Positions 10,728-19,800 of a stretch of DNA of 64,000 bases are shown here, piece by piece (the stretch's first letter is position 1; every line of letters begins with the position of its first letter). Where the stretch lies: NCBI GenBank assembly GCA_026770025.1, contig JAMXDE010000008.1, positions 2,542,001-2,606,000 on the forward strand. Direction: 5' to 3'. Origin of the DNA: Craspedostauros australis (lineage: Eukaryota; Bacillariophyta; Bacillariophyceae; Mastogloiales; Achnanthaceae). The translations under genes and the position numbers were made by a program. The notes beneath the pieces are model-generated. The model saw only the letters and a list, made by a program, of their open reading frames with translations, searched no databases and was not told the origin of the DNA.

Positions 10728-11973
10728 CTAGTATTGTACTTGGAATAGAGAGTTGCCATGTTCGATTTGAAGCTGGGTTATAGTGACAATTGCTTTCATC
10801 ACATGCTTGTGCAACATCAGGTCATGGCGGAAACGATGCTCCAGGATCTTCCAATTCTTGAAGCGGCCATTCACAGTCTCATGGCGAGCACGAGCTTGGC
10901 TTTTTGCTTGCTTCTCTGCTTCTGTAACAAAATCATCGGATGTCCGGACAGCTTCATCACCGCGGTATCCACGATCAGCCTCCACCATCTCACCATCATC
11001 CAAGTACTGTTTCAGCAAAGAGCGGAAGATCTTGAGGTCTGGGTGCCGCCCACAAGCAAATGGACCATTCATCCATACGATATCTCCCTTTTGGATCGAC
11101 ACAGCGATCTCATATCTGATTCCAGCCGATCGGAACTTGTGCGAATACCACTTGCGATCGAATGGGGTTGGCTCGTTGATCTTGAAATCAGTGCCATCAA
11201 CCGTGACCAGGCACGATCTGTTCAAATCCCCAGAGTATCGGTTCTCCCACAGGATCTTTTCATGGCGACGTCGAAGAGAGACAAGCAGTGCAAAAGATGT
11301 GAGCTTGTTTGTTGCTGAAGCAATTGTGAGTGAAATGCATTCCCCTTGGACTTACCACATCATTTTTCAAATCTGCTACAGCCTTGATTGCTGACCAGAT
11401 ATGGAGCTTGAGAGTCTTGTCTGTGGTCCGAAGGAAGACGCATGCCATGCGCACGGATGGGTAGTGCCGCATGTAGTACAGGGCCCAAAGGAGATGCTTT
11501 GGCTTCAGGTCCCCACGACGTGCTGCAAGTGCCCACAGCACAGAGCAGAGATGAGGCGAAATCCCAAATGCAACGGTAAAGTCCTCCCCGAATGCACTTG
11601 ATCGGCATCGTAGATTGGTGATGCACTGGCCAGGGGTGAGAAGGATGTAGCGTGCAAGATCAAGAAAGTCTTGCACGCTGCCGATGGAGTACCGATGAGC
11701 GTAGGCGCCATTCAACATCAGTTGGGGGATTGGATCGAAGGAAGAAGTTGGAGCTGAAGAAGTGGCTGTCCCTGCCTCTCCAAATCATGTAGAATCGGCC
11801 AACTGGAGATTCTGTGTCCGATGATGGGGCTGTCTGCTTCATCTGCCTTCTTTTGCCCATGGTTGCTGGCTCTCACCAGTAGGTGCACCCACTGGCATGG
11901 AACCATTCGCACCCCTCTGCATTTGAATCGTTGGACACAGAGCATCACGTTGTTTTCGTAGTCGTTGATTCAT
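10728..11973 (-). CDS. DDE transposase (PIF/Harbinger, DDE_Tnp_4-like), three exons
   Basis: Proposed exons are 11973-11877, 11771-11356 and 11303-10728, giving 362 aa. Introns are 105 bp (GTGAGA...GGCAG) and 52 bp (GTAAGT...ACAAG); both keep frame. The catalytic core is in exon 3: first Asp in CLVTVDGTDF (about D207), second in VEADRGYRGDE (about D281), Glu in ARHETVNGRFKN (about E313). The region KWYSHKFRSAGIRYEIAVSI between them is typical of eukaryotic IS5/Harbinger nucleases. Exon 2 carries the helical N-terminal part. The catalytic triad is complete, so activity is possible. Exon 1 is the least certain; an alternative start is ATG 11718, which gives 312 aa. It reads toward the left terminus of the element. 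Confidence 0.8.
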
Positions 11974-12360
11974 TTTGGCTGTGCGATGATGGTGATGCGA
12001 AGACCAAAGAGCATGGTTCTGTGGTGACTGGAGTACCCCAGTTGATGATGTCCGCCACCAAGAGATCACCTTTGGAAGGGTTGGATGGTGTTCTTCCTTC
12101 GTCTGAACTCAACACAGGAGAGAGGAGCAAGAGATGTTGGTGCTCGGCTTGGATCGTCGTTGTGAAGCACCCTTGGTTCGTGTGTCTGCTTCCGTTGCAT
12201 GTGGCAACGCAAATCGAAGAACAGGCCGATCGGCCAAAGCGCACCTCTGCGATGAGCTGTCCTGCGACAGGGTCAACATGCTGTTTGGTGGGACTGGCTT
12301 CGACACAAGCCAATGACAAGTAGAGTCGAGTACTCTACTCCACACCATTTCAAAAAGGCG

Positions 12361-12426
12361 TCCGACAAGTACGCAATCCGCATCCGACAAGTACACGATT
12401 TCCATCCGACAGATACTAAATAGGCA
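12361..12426 (+). repeat. Array A: three 22-bp units with TCCGACA core
   Basis: Units start at 12361, 12383 and 12405, exactly 22 bp apart. The first two share TCCGACAAGTAC; the third has TCCGACAGATAC. The remaining 10 bp of each unit diverge, so the core is conserved rather than the whole unit. Confidence 0.85.
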
Positions 12427-12448
12427 AGGAAAGTAACGTTTTTGTAAC

Positions 12449-12492
12449 CGTCGGACTAGAACTTTTGACTCGTCGGAGTAGAAATGGCGAAC
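12449..12492 (-). repeat. Array B: two 22-bp units with CGTCGGA core
   Basis: CGTCGGACTAGA at 12449 and CGTCGGAGTAGA at 12471, again 22 bp apart, in the opposite orientation to array A. The pair A/B therefore forms a large imperfect inverted arrangement. Confidence 0.75.
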
Positions 12493-12560
12493 CACAAATT
12501 CTATCTTTTGATTTCTACGTGAGCTACTACTGACTGTTGCGTAGGAAAGCACACATGAGA

Positions 12561-12644
12561 CTTGTCGGCGAAAACCAGGTACTTGTCCCCCCAAAAACGA
12601 ATACCGTCGGTTCCTAAGAATTTCTTGTCGGAGGGTCAATATAC
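12561..12644 (-). repeat. Array C: four 21-bp units with CTTGTCGG core
   Basis: Units start at 12561, 12582, 12603 and 12624, exactly 21 bp apart. Cores are CTTGTCGG, CTTGTCCC, ACCGTCGG and CTTGTCGG, so the second and third are degenerate. Orientation is opposite to array A. Confidence 0.75.
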
Positions 12645-13049
12645 AGATTTGAAGACATCGTTCCAAGCGAGCCGTCCAAAGCACATGAAGCTGAGTATGC
12701 TCACCAAATCCAACTGAGCTCCCACAAAAAGCAAATTCGACCCACGAGGAAGTTGCATTCCGAACCAAACAGGATGATGGCACCTCATGCCCTCATGTAC
12801 GCACCACGATCCTCTTCATCTGTGCAATACTGCTGATTGAAACAGGCAATGACGGATGTGACAGCCTGGATGCTTGCCGTAGTCTGGCTGCGTTGCTCCT
12901 ACCTGCGTGCTTGAATTGAATAGACAGCTGATTGATCGATCGATGATACCATCTCCCAGCATTGGTCGAGTTGTTTGAAGCGTTGCACTCGCAGTATCTG
13001 CTGTAGCAGGGGTGTCCATCACAATCCCACAATTCAGCTTACCTCCAAG

Positions 13050-15176
13050 ATGGCACAAATCCAAGTTGCTCGAGCTCAAAGGTGGTCACCCGCAGGAGAT
13101 CACGCTGCATACATCATCAAAGGTTTCATCTCCAATCCCCCTCGCTTCCAACCAACCAAGGAAGGCTTCTCGAACTTCTGGGAGTCGCACGTTGAGTGGC
13201 ACAGTCTCTACAGCCAGAAGAACACGAAGAAGAATTTTCTCAATTGTTGGGCCCGTCTGCTGAAGTTCCTTGAGAGTGGAAAAGGTGCGTCCGTTTTGTG
13301 ATGTTGCCTGTTGTGACTATTATTGTGATCGCCGACTGTCCTGACATGCTCGTGGACCAAATCTCTTCTCACACAGCTCTGATTTGCTTCGCTGTGCACA
13401 GGATTTGGATCTGATTTTCGCAAGAGGTGCGGTCTGGATTCCACAGAACGCCTCGCAGAGTTGCGTCAAGAACGCGGGATCAATCTCAACTACCGACCAG
13501 CACAAGGCGCTGTCAACAACACCAATGCCAATCACCCTCCTGCTGCTGATCTTGCTCGCGGTTCTTCTTCGGACGACGACGAAAGTTACCTTCCTTCTGT
13601 TCATTCTGATCGTCTTGGTTCTGCTGTATCTTCAGACAGCTTGGAGCTCGACCCAGGATTCGTTGACGACGATCTCTCTCAAGCTACCCCACCATTCATT
13701 ATGCCTCGTCGTGGAGTTCAAGGCCCTCGTGGACCCCCTGTCCGAGACGTGAGCAAACCAACACCTCCTCCTGCCCCCAAGCGCGACGCCACACCCAACG
13801 ACAAGACCATCGTGGATGCCATGAACAAGATGGGAATCCGCAGTGCAGATCGCGCCATGAGCCCTGCACTGGACATGGTCAAGCTCGGATCATTCACTGA
13901 ACGTGCTTTTGATCCATTGACAGCTGCAAACGGAACAGGGCGCTACAGGGAGGGGATTCACATGTTCGTGGTCCTGGATGCAAAGGTGGATCCGGATTCT
14001 GTGGCGCTGTCTACGGAGGATGAAGGATGGACACTGAAGCTGACCTACAAAGTGCCAAAGATGTACTTCACAGCAGAGTGCATCTACGGAGTCTATGGTT
14101 ATGATAAGGGTTTTTCTACAAGCCTTGCGGCAGCTAAGAATTATTTCCAGGACCTCGCCCGGAAGGTCACCGATGATGCAGGCGAGCTCGTTGTCAGCTG
14201 CCAGTTCAGCCTCCCAAGGAAGATCGACAGTCTCTTCCGCAACGTCAAGACCAAGGACCTCGAGGAGCCCAACTTCGAGATCGTGGAGAACTACCTCGGA
14301 ACCACCACGCTGGTGACTTTCTGCTTTTTCCAAGAGAGCTTCAATCAGCAGCAGTTCGGGACGGCTGGTCGTCGTGGCGTCCGAGGCTTGGATGGGATGG
14401 TGTACTCCTTCAATCCCACCATGCCTGCGCCTGCCATCCCGACCGCGCAAGGATTCAGCTCCCACCCCTTTGGCCATCCTTCCCCAGCCCAGCCAGGCGG
14501 CGCCAGCGGCAACCATCATCCTGCTCCGTTCGAATCTCCGATTCCAAATCCTGGTGGCAGGTTTGCCAGCCCTGCAGCAGCCACCCAGAATGCTGCCCAG
14601 ACTGCTGCGCAGACTGCTGCGATCCGCCAGCAGATGGAGCGCGAGGCCGCGGCCCAAGTTGCTCGAGCGCAAGAGTTAGCTCGCAAGGAACGGGCCGAAT
14701 GCGAGGCTCTCTTGCGTGCGGCAAAAGAGCGCTCCCAGCTGGATGCTCAGGCCAAGGCCCGAATTGAGCATGAAGCTCGGGCCCAGTTCGAGGCCATGCG
14801 CAACGAAGCTCATGCTCGCGAGCAGCATGCGCAGGCCCGGTTGGCTGAGCTTGAGGCGCAGCTCCGTCAAGCTCACACCAACGCATCCCTGGCTGCCCAC
14901 AGCTCCAGCGGGTTGCCTGGTGGTGGCGTTCCCGACCCAGTCTGGAGCTCTTCTCAATCCAGCAGTGCTGGGAGCTCCATCCCCACTGTCGAGATGGAGA
15001 TGACACCTCTGACAGGATCAGTGCGCCCCCGCAATGGCGAGGACGCCCCACGTCGTGATGATGTGCTCCGCCTGAAAGTGGATGAGGTATCAGGCGGAGC
15101 TGCAGCAGGAATGCCTGATGGAGTGAATGGCAGTGTTGTGTCTGCCGATGCAACAGGGCACACTGTGAACGCCTAA
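13050..15176 (+). CDS. Transposon accessory protein, family not recognised, two exons
   Basis: Exon 1 is 13050-13284 and exon 2 is 13402-15176; the intron runs GTGCGT...GTGCACAG and joins ESGKG/FGSDF in frame. Product is 669 aa. The N-terminal 110 residues are compact and aromatic (RWSPAGDHAAYIIKGF, then FSNFWESHVEWHSLYSQKN and NFLNCWARLLKFLESG), with regularly spaced Trp. This could be a helical DNA-binding module analogous to the Myb/SANT partner of Harbinger transposases, but I do not recognise a named domain. The middle (about 225-420) is a globular region of unknown type. Residues about 480-570 form an Ala/Glu/Arg/Gln-rich coiled coil with regular AR/EA heptads. The tail is Ser/Gly/Pro-rich. 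It is divergent from the transposase within the same terminal repeats. Confidence 0.72.
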
Positions 15177-15519
15177 GTGCAGCGCAACGCAGTACACCGC
15201 ATCAGCCTGGATGCGTCAACAACAACAACAACAACACCGCATCAGCGTGAATGCGTCAACAACAGGAACATCACACGAGAACCAGCAAAGCAGGCAGACA
15301 TCACAGACAGAGAGCGCTACTCCCCAGAGTAGATCACACAGAATAACGACAACAGCACGAACAAAACCAAAACAAACACCAAAAAACAACGAAAACAACA
15401 GAAACAGAAACACAAAGGAGAGCACTAACTAAGTACTCAATAGTAGTAGGAACAAACAAAGTACCATGATGGGTGCACATCACATATTTATGTCTAATCA
15501 AGTACCTAGTCTTGCCAAT
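15177..15519. other. 3' flank of accessory gene inside the transposon
   Basis: No gene. It starts with two 40-bp direct repeat units (15196-15235 and 15236-15266, about 90% alike over the shared part: ACCGCATCAGC and ATGCGTCAACAACA), including a (CAA)n run. A CA/AAC-rich, pyrimidine-poor tract follows to about 15430, then AT-rich sequence leads into the right terminal repeat. Confidence 0.6.
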
Positions 15520-15561
15520 TCCGACATAAAAAGTAAGCTTTTCTCCTTTTCCGACAACTCC
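15520..15561 (-). repeat. Right terminal inverted repeat
   Basis: Read on the minus strand it begins GGAGTTGTCGGAAAAGGAG, matching the left terminus at 35 of 42 positions, with the inner TGTCGGA core also conserved. Confidence 0.85.
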
Positions 15562-15869
15562 CTGCAAACAATGAATTGGTCGTGTTGGCGCCAAAGAACG
15601 ATGACGTAACACACGCAAGAGGGCCTCTGCCAAATCGAAGCGAATGATGTTGTTGATGAACCGAACCGCTCCGTTTGCAACCAAGGATGATGGTCGCCAT
15701 GTGACATCGACATCGACGACATCGACGACATCGACAACGATGATGATGGCTAACGCGACGACGACGATGATGATGGAAAAGAGGTCAACCCAAAGTCAAT
15801 GTGAAGTACGACGATGAGCACAAGAGAGACGACACACAAACAGAAAACCGAAAATTGAAACGAACAAGG
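15562..15869. other. Spacer between transposon and DUF1826 gene
   Basis: Starts with the right CTG target-site copy (15562-15564). It holds a GACATCGAC/GACGACG repeat stretch (15705-15770) and presumably the promoter and 5'UTR of the next gene. No gene is seen. Confidence 0.45.
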
Positions 15870-16874
15870 ATGACGCCAATGGACAAACACACTCGGACAC
15901 GTGCATTTGCCGTGCACGGCCGCAGCCTCGCGTTGCTGCTTTTGATGGTCGTGGCATCAACATGCCGCGCTTTCCAACAGGTCAGCCCTCATGTGGTGTC
16001 GCAATCACACACTCCCATCACATTCGATTGCAAAGCAAGAACGGTCGGTTTGCTGCGGTCGACGGCGTCACCGCCACCAGCACGGTCGGTACAAGGGATC
16101 TCATCGGCGTACGAAAGAATCGAAATGCCAACAAGCCAAACGAATCCCAATGAGCTCTGGAAGCCAATGATCCCACCGATTTGGCAGGCAGGCATTGGCT
16201 TTGATGAGACGATCCAATGGACAACGCGGGATGACCCAGAACAAGTTGCTTCGAGATTGTTAAAGAAGTGCACGGCGGGATCGTCGAAACATGGTGGTCA
16301 TGACGATGCTGCAGAACAACAGCTGCACAATGCACGCATACAGCAAGTTGTTGAAGCAATGCGACTGTTTCGATCCCACTGCGAAACGAATTTGGTGGAA
16401 CAGCCCGACCAGCATCGGGCCTTCAAAACGAGAATCGTGGCAAGCCGCGGTCCTCGCGGCACCAAGTGTCCTCAATGGCACATCGATCATGTACCTGTGC
16501 GATGGATCCAAAGCTTGGCGGGGCGCGGTTGTCAGTACGTGGCATCGAAGGATGAAGGGATAAATTGGTCCATGCTGCTGAACAACGGCAAAGAGGAAAG
16601 CGGTGACGATGAAGATGCAAATGATGAGTTTGTGAGCCTTTCACCACAAGAACGCAACAAGCAGATTGTGAATGACAAAGTTGCAAATATTGTACAGGGT
16701 AAAGAGATGGAAGTGATGTTGTTGGTCGGAAGTCGATGGCAGGAGTACTACGCATCACCAACGACAAAATCTCATTTGCATCCTGTGGTCCACAAATCAC
16801 CATCGCCGATGGCGCGATGGGAAGCACGAGTATTACTCACGCAAGATGTTATCGAAGACGCTGGTTTGACGTGA
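15870..16874 (+). CDS. DUF1826-family protein with plastid-type pre-sequence
   Basis: The preferred start is the ATG at 15870 (334 aa); upstream in-frame codons lack an ATG. A basic N-terminus is followed by the hydrophobic stretch SLALLLLMVVAST and a CRAFQQ junction, the diatom Phe-type plastid signal. The body matches DUF1826: a motif KCPQWHIDHVPVRWIQSLAGRGCQYV about two-thirds along, and near the C-terminus HPVVHKSPSPMARWEARVLL. The Cys/His-containing CPxWHxD block is the family's hallmark and could bind metal, but the function of DUF1826 is unknown to me. In bacteria the family is often found near metal-homeostasis genes. A charged insert with DDEDANDE separates the two blocks. Single exon. 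Confidence 0.72.
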   Translation: MTPMDKHTRTRAFAVHGRSLALLLLMVVASTCRAFQQVSPHVVSQSHTPITFDCKARTVGLLRSTASPPPARSVQGISSAYERIEMPTSQTNPNELWKPMIPPIWQAGIGFDETIQWTTRDDPEQVASRLLKKCTAGSSKHGGHDDAAEQQLHNARIQQVVEAMRLFRSHCETNLVEQPDQHRAFKTRIVASRGPRGTKCPQWHIDHVPVRWIQSLAGRGCQYVASKDEGINWSMLLNNGKEESGDDEDANDEFVSLSPQERNKQIVNDKVANIVQGKEMEVMLLVGSRWQEYYASPTTKSHLHPVVHKSPSPMARWEARVLLTQDVIEDAGLT

Positions 16875-17522
16875 GCAATGTAAGCATAGGCGGCAAAACT
16901 TGTGAATCCCCAACGCATGCAATCAGTGTCACCTTGTCTGTTTGTACCATCCAACATAGCACATGCGCTCAACGCAGAATCATTGTTCCCAGCGACAGCG
17001 AACAATTGTATTCCTATATTCCTTTCCGTTAGACTGCTCAAGAATGCTGAACGCGGGATTCGGGTTCTGCTCGTGTTCGTGTTGTGTTTTGTTGTGTCGC
17101 GCGTTTGTGCGTACCATCCACAACAACTACAACAACAACGACGAGCGAACACACACACACACAAAGATGCGGTGAGAAAGAGAGAACAATGGCGGACTGC
17201 AACCACGGAACAGCGCCCATCAACACCAACACAAAAAGGAACCAACGAAGAGTTCGGGCCTCCTCTTTTTCTTTGACACCTCCTCACGCTCCCACACCAA
17301 ACTCATTCAGAACATTCGCACCTGACACACTGCCAGACACACACGTGCATAGCACATAGCACATAGCACATACCACACTCGCAAAGACAGCAACAGCAAT
17401 AGCCGCAACATCTCTGTGCGGACACCCCCCACACAAATCCTCCACTCCATTGCTCTACTCCATCAGTCTACTCCATTAGCCTACTCTACTCTACTCTGCT
17501 CTACTCTACGCCAGTTCACACA
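16875..17522. other. Intergenic region with CA and CTACT repeats
   Basis: No gene supported. Contains (CA)n at 17149-17163, repeated GCACATA words at 17347-17371, and a CTACTC/CTCTACT-rich pyrimidine tract at 17453-17512, ending 10 bases before the BSD-protein ATG. That tract is probably 5'UTR or promoter. Confidence 0.5.
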
Positions 17523-19005
17523 ATGTCTTGGTTCTCAGCAGGTTTGGATGCGCTGAAGGATGTCGGTGACAAGGTCGCGTCCGTGACGGAAAAGGTCAAG
17601 GAGGCAGTCCCCCTGGACCGCGAGATGCTGGCCAAGCTCACGCTGAACACGGACGACATGAAGGCGGAGCGTCAGCAGTTCCGCGACGATGCGCAGCACA
17701 AGGCCCAAGTCAAGGACATGCTGGCAGGCATGTATCCGTGGGAGACGAGGGACGCGGAACGCGAAATACTGGTCGAGGAATGCAAGGAGGCCATCCTGGC
17801 GCTGAGCAGCGACGACGACTCCTTCTTTGGTCCCTACGAGGTTCCGGAACTCAAGGTCGTCACGACCGACGCAAAGAAGTCACGAACAGATGACGATGAC
17901 GAGGATGGTGATGATGACAGCGAAGATGGCGAGGAAGGCGACGACGCTGTGGATGGCGATGAGGCTGCGAGCGGTGATGGCGATGATGGTGAAGACGGCG
18001 ACGACGACAGCAAGGATGATAATGAAGAAGACAAGGAGGTCAACCTTCACAGGCTTCCCACCCCGGAGTCCCTCGAAAAGCTCTCCAAGCTCGAGCCCCT
18101 TCCGCCGCTCCTCAAGGACTTCGATTTGGATTCCCACGTCGGGTTGATCCAGAAACTTCTCGCCATCGATCCTCAGCTGGTCAAGAAGCAATCCACCTTG
18201 TCTGGTAAGTTCGCAGTGATTGTCGTGCAGGGACCTTGCTCTTGCGCTCATATGTGTCTGATGTGCATATGTACATACGTATGTACATGTGCATACTCGT
18301 ACCCCAACAAGTTGTTTTGTGTTGAATCAGCATTCCATCCCCGCAGGTGCTCCTGCAGCGTGCAGCTTTATCAGACACATGCACTCTGCTTGACTCTACT
18401 CTACTCTACTCTTTTCTGCATCAATCTCACCCTACTTACGTGTTTGCACAAAGTAATGCTCTGCACCATCTGCCCATTCCACGTCATCCCACCGCATGAA
18501 TTGTGTTCCGTGCACAATCTGGCCCCTCTCTCACGCTTCAGGTGGCGGAGCACGCGAGTTGGTGTTCTGGCGCAACTACTTCTTCAACTGCGCCTACACG
18601 CGCTACGAGGCTGGCCTGAGCATCGACGAGATCTGGTCGTTCAACCCGGATGAACAACAGCAGCAGGCACAGCAGGACACCGCAGCCGTGAGTGGTGGCG
18701 CAGGCGCCGATGCTTCTGCCGCAGATGCCAAGACCGAAGAAGAGACTGTGGAATTCGACATCAACAAAACGGTGCAGCAGGATCCGACCGCCCTCGGTGC
18801 AGCAGCCGACGCCGCAGCAGCATCGGACGCTGCCAATGACAACGGCACAACCGACACAATCGGCGTCAGCTCCTCGACAGGATCTTTGGCCATGTCCAAC
18901 GAATTCGAATTCGTGGATGACGATGACGACATGGATGCCGGGGCCATAGTGGACCCCGAACTCGACGCGCTGGAGGCGGAGATCGCACGGGAGTTGGAGG
19001 ACTGA
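17523..19005 (+). CDS. BSD-domain protein, two exons
   Basis: Exon 1 is 17523-18204, exon 2 is 18542-19005; the 337-bp intron runs GTAAGT...CACGCTTCAG in matching phase, giving 381 aa. The BSD domain straddles the intron: helices LPPLLKDFDLDSHVGLIQKLL and DPQLVKKQSTL in exon 1, then the diagnostic VFWRNYFFNCAYTRYEA in exon 2 (Phe-Trp pair). The architecture resembles BSDC1/synapse-associated-type proteins: an N-terminal amphipathic segment (MSWFSAGLDALKDVGDKVAS), an acidic stretch of Asp/Glu (residues 122-175), BSD, then a Q/A-rich acidic tail ending LDALEAEIARELED. Its molecular function is not established; some BSD proteins act in transcription/TFIIH, others in membrane traffic. The intron contains another CTCTACTCTACT tract. 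Confidence 0.85.
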
Positions 19006-19800
19006 ACCGAATGATGCAGCAATCTGCGCGAATCTGTTAGAGTGGTTGCGTTAAGAACAGGTCGAGGCGGATGGACACGCCGATTGGAGCACTTTATGGT
19101 ACCATACTGGCGCACTGTACGGATACCGACAGACAGACAAGTAAGAACCCACTCATACACATATATCTTTTACACACATCTTTCACATGGCAACTGAACT
19201 CGATGGCAGTGCATATTAATACAAGACTTGCCTTGGGGACTCACTCGCACAGAGATTGCATTAGGCGTTCTTCGGAAACCAGGTTGCTCCAGTTCTGCTC
19301 TGAGCTCCTGTGGTTTGGTTACAGATGTCGAATTGGTCAAGAATTGAGCACACAGGCGCCGAAATTTGGTGGGAAGGGAACTCTAAATCGCGCCATCGCA
19401 CCACACAAGCGAACAACACAACACAACAACAACAGTAACAGTAACAACAGTAACAACAGTAGCAACAACAACCAACCCACGACGAAATACACAATCCCAA
19501 TCATCCAGACAACGCAGCCACAAAAACATCAGCACCGTCGACCACCCAACCACAGAGAGGGACCCCTCGTGTATCATACGCAGATATACGCAGATATACG
19601 CAGATATACTCAGATATACCAGCCCTCAGACGTACGAGTACTCTACGTGTACGATACGACTACAATACTCCGGACAATCTCCCCATCTCGACACTTGGAG
19701 CAAGAAGCGGCCCTCAATCACGTAGAATACTATCATAGCTGCACACACTCGCATAGACTAGCCGCACATACGACTATCACTCGCATAGAGTAGTCGAAAC
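19006..19800. other. Intergenic region upstream of TRRAP, with 10-bp tandem repeat
   Basis: No supported gene; a 240-codon plus-strand frame here is low complexity. It has a (CAACAA/GTAACA)n tract at 19418-19475, the 10-bp repeat at 19581-19620, and GTACGAGTACTC/CATAGACTAG words leading to the TRRAP ATG at 19801. Confidence 0.5.
19581..19620. repeat. Four tandem copies of a 10-bp unit
   Basis: Unit CAGATATACG repeated four times; the last two copies end CT and CC. It lies 180 bp upstream of the TRRAP start. Confidence 0.9.

Larger units (their letters stand above)
11974..13049. promoter_or_regulatory. Divergent control region of the transposon
   Basis: The spacer between the divergent transposase and accessory genes. 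Nine TGTCGG/CCGACA-type sites, one of them degenerate, sit in three arrays (12361-12426, 12449-12492, 12561-12644; listed separately). A CTACTC-containing palindrome-like stretch (GTAGAGTCGAGTACTCTACTC) spans about 12320-12340. Long open frames on the minus strand here cross the arrays and look incidental. Its position suggests that the element's DNA-binding protein(s) regulate both genes from here. Confidence 0.5.
9525..15561. mobile_element. PIF/Harbinger-like DNA transposon, about 6.0 kb, apparently complete
   Basis: Outer inverted repeats at 9525-9566 and 15520-15561 align without gaps at 35 of 42 positions and start GGAGTTGTCGG. The three bases outside each end are identical (CTG at 9522-9524 and 15562-15564), as expected for the 3-bp target duplication of PIF/Harbinger elements. 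Inside are a DDE transposase on the minus strand and a 669-aa accessory protein on the plus strand, transcribed away from each other. A two-protein design is typical of this superfamily. Both reading frames are open across plausible introns, so the element may be young. The left 1.2 kb (9567-10727) contains no convincing gene. The spacer between the two genes carries phased repeat arrays. Confidence 0.82.

Noticed and set aside
12361-12644. CRISPR-like array
   Set aside because: The repeated part is only 6-12 bp, units are 21-22 bp, orientations are mixed and the host is a eukaryote; a protein-binding array fits better.
12109-12783. 224-codon minus-strand open frame in the transposon spacer
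   Set aside because: It runs across arrays A-C, has no domain and would conflict with the repeat structure; probably incidental.
19071-19793. 240-codon frame upstream of TRRAP
   Set aside because: Made of CAACAA and CAGATATACG repeats; no domain, and it ends just before the TRRAP start.
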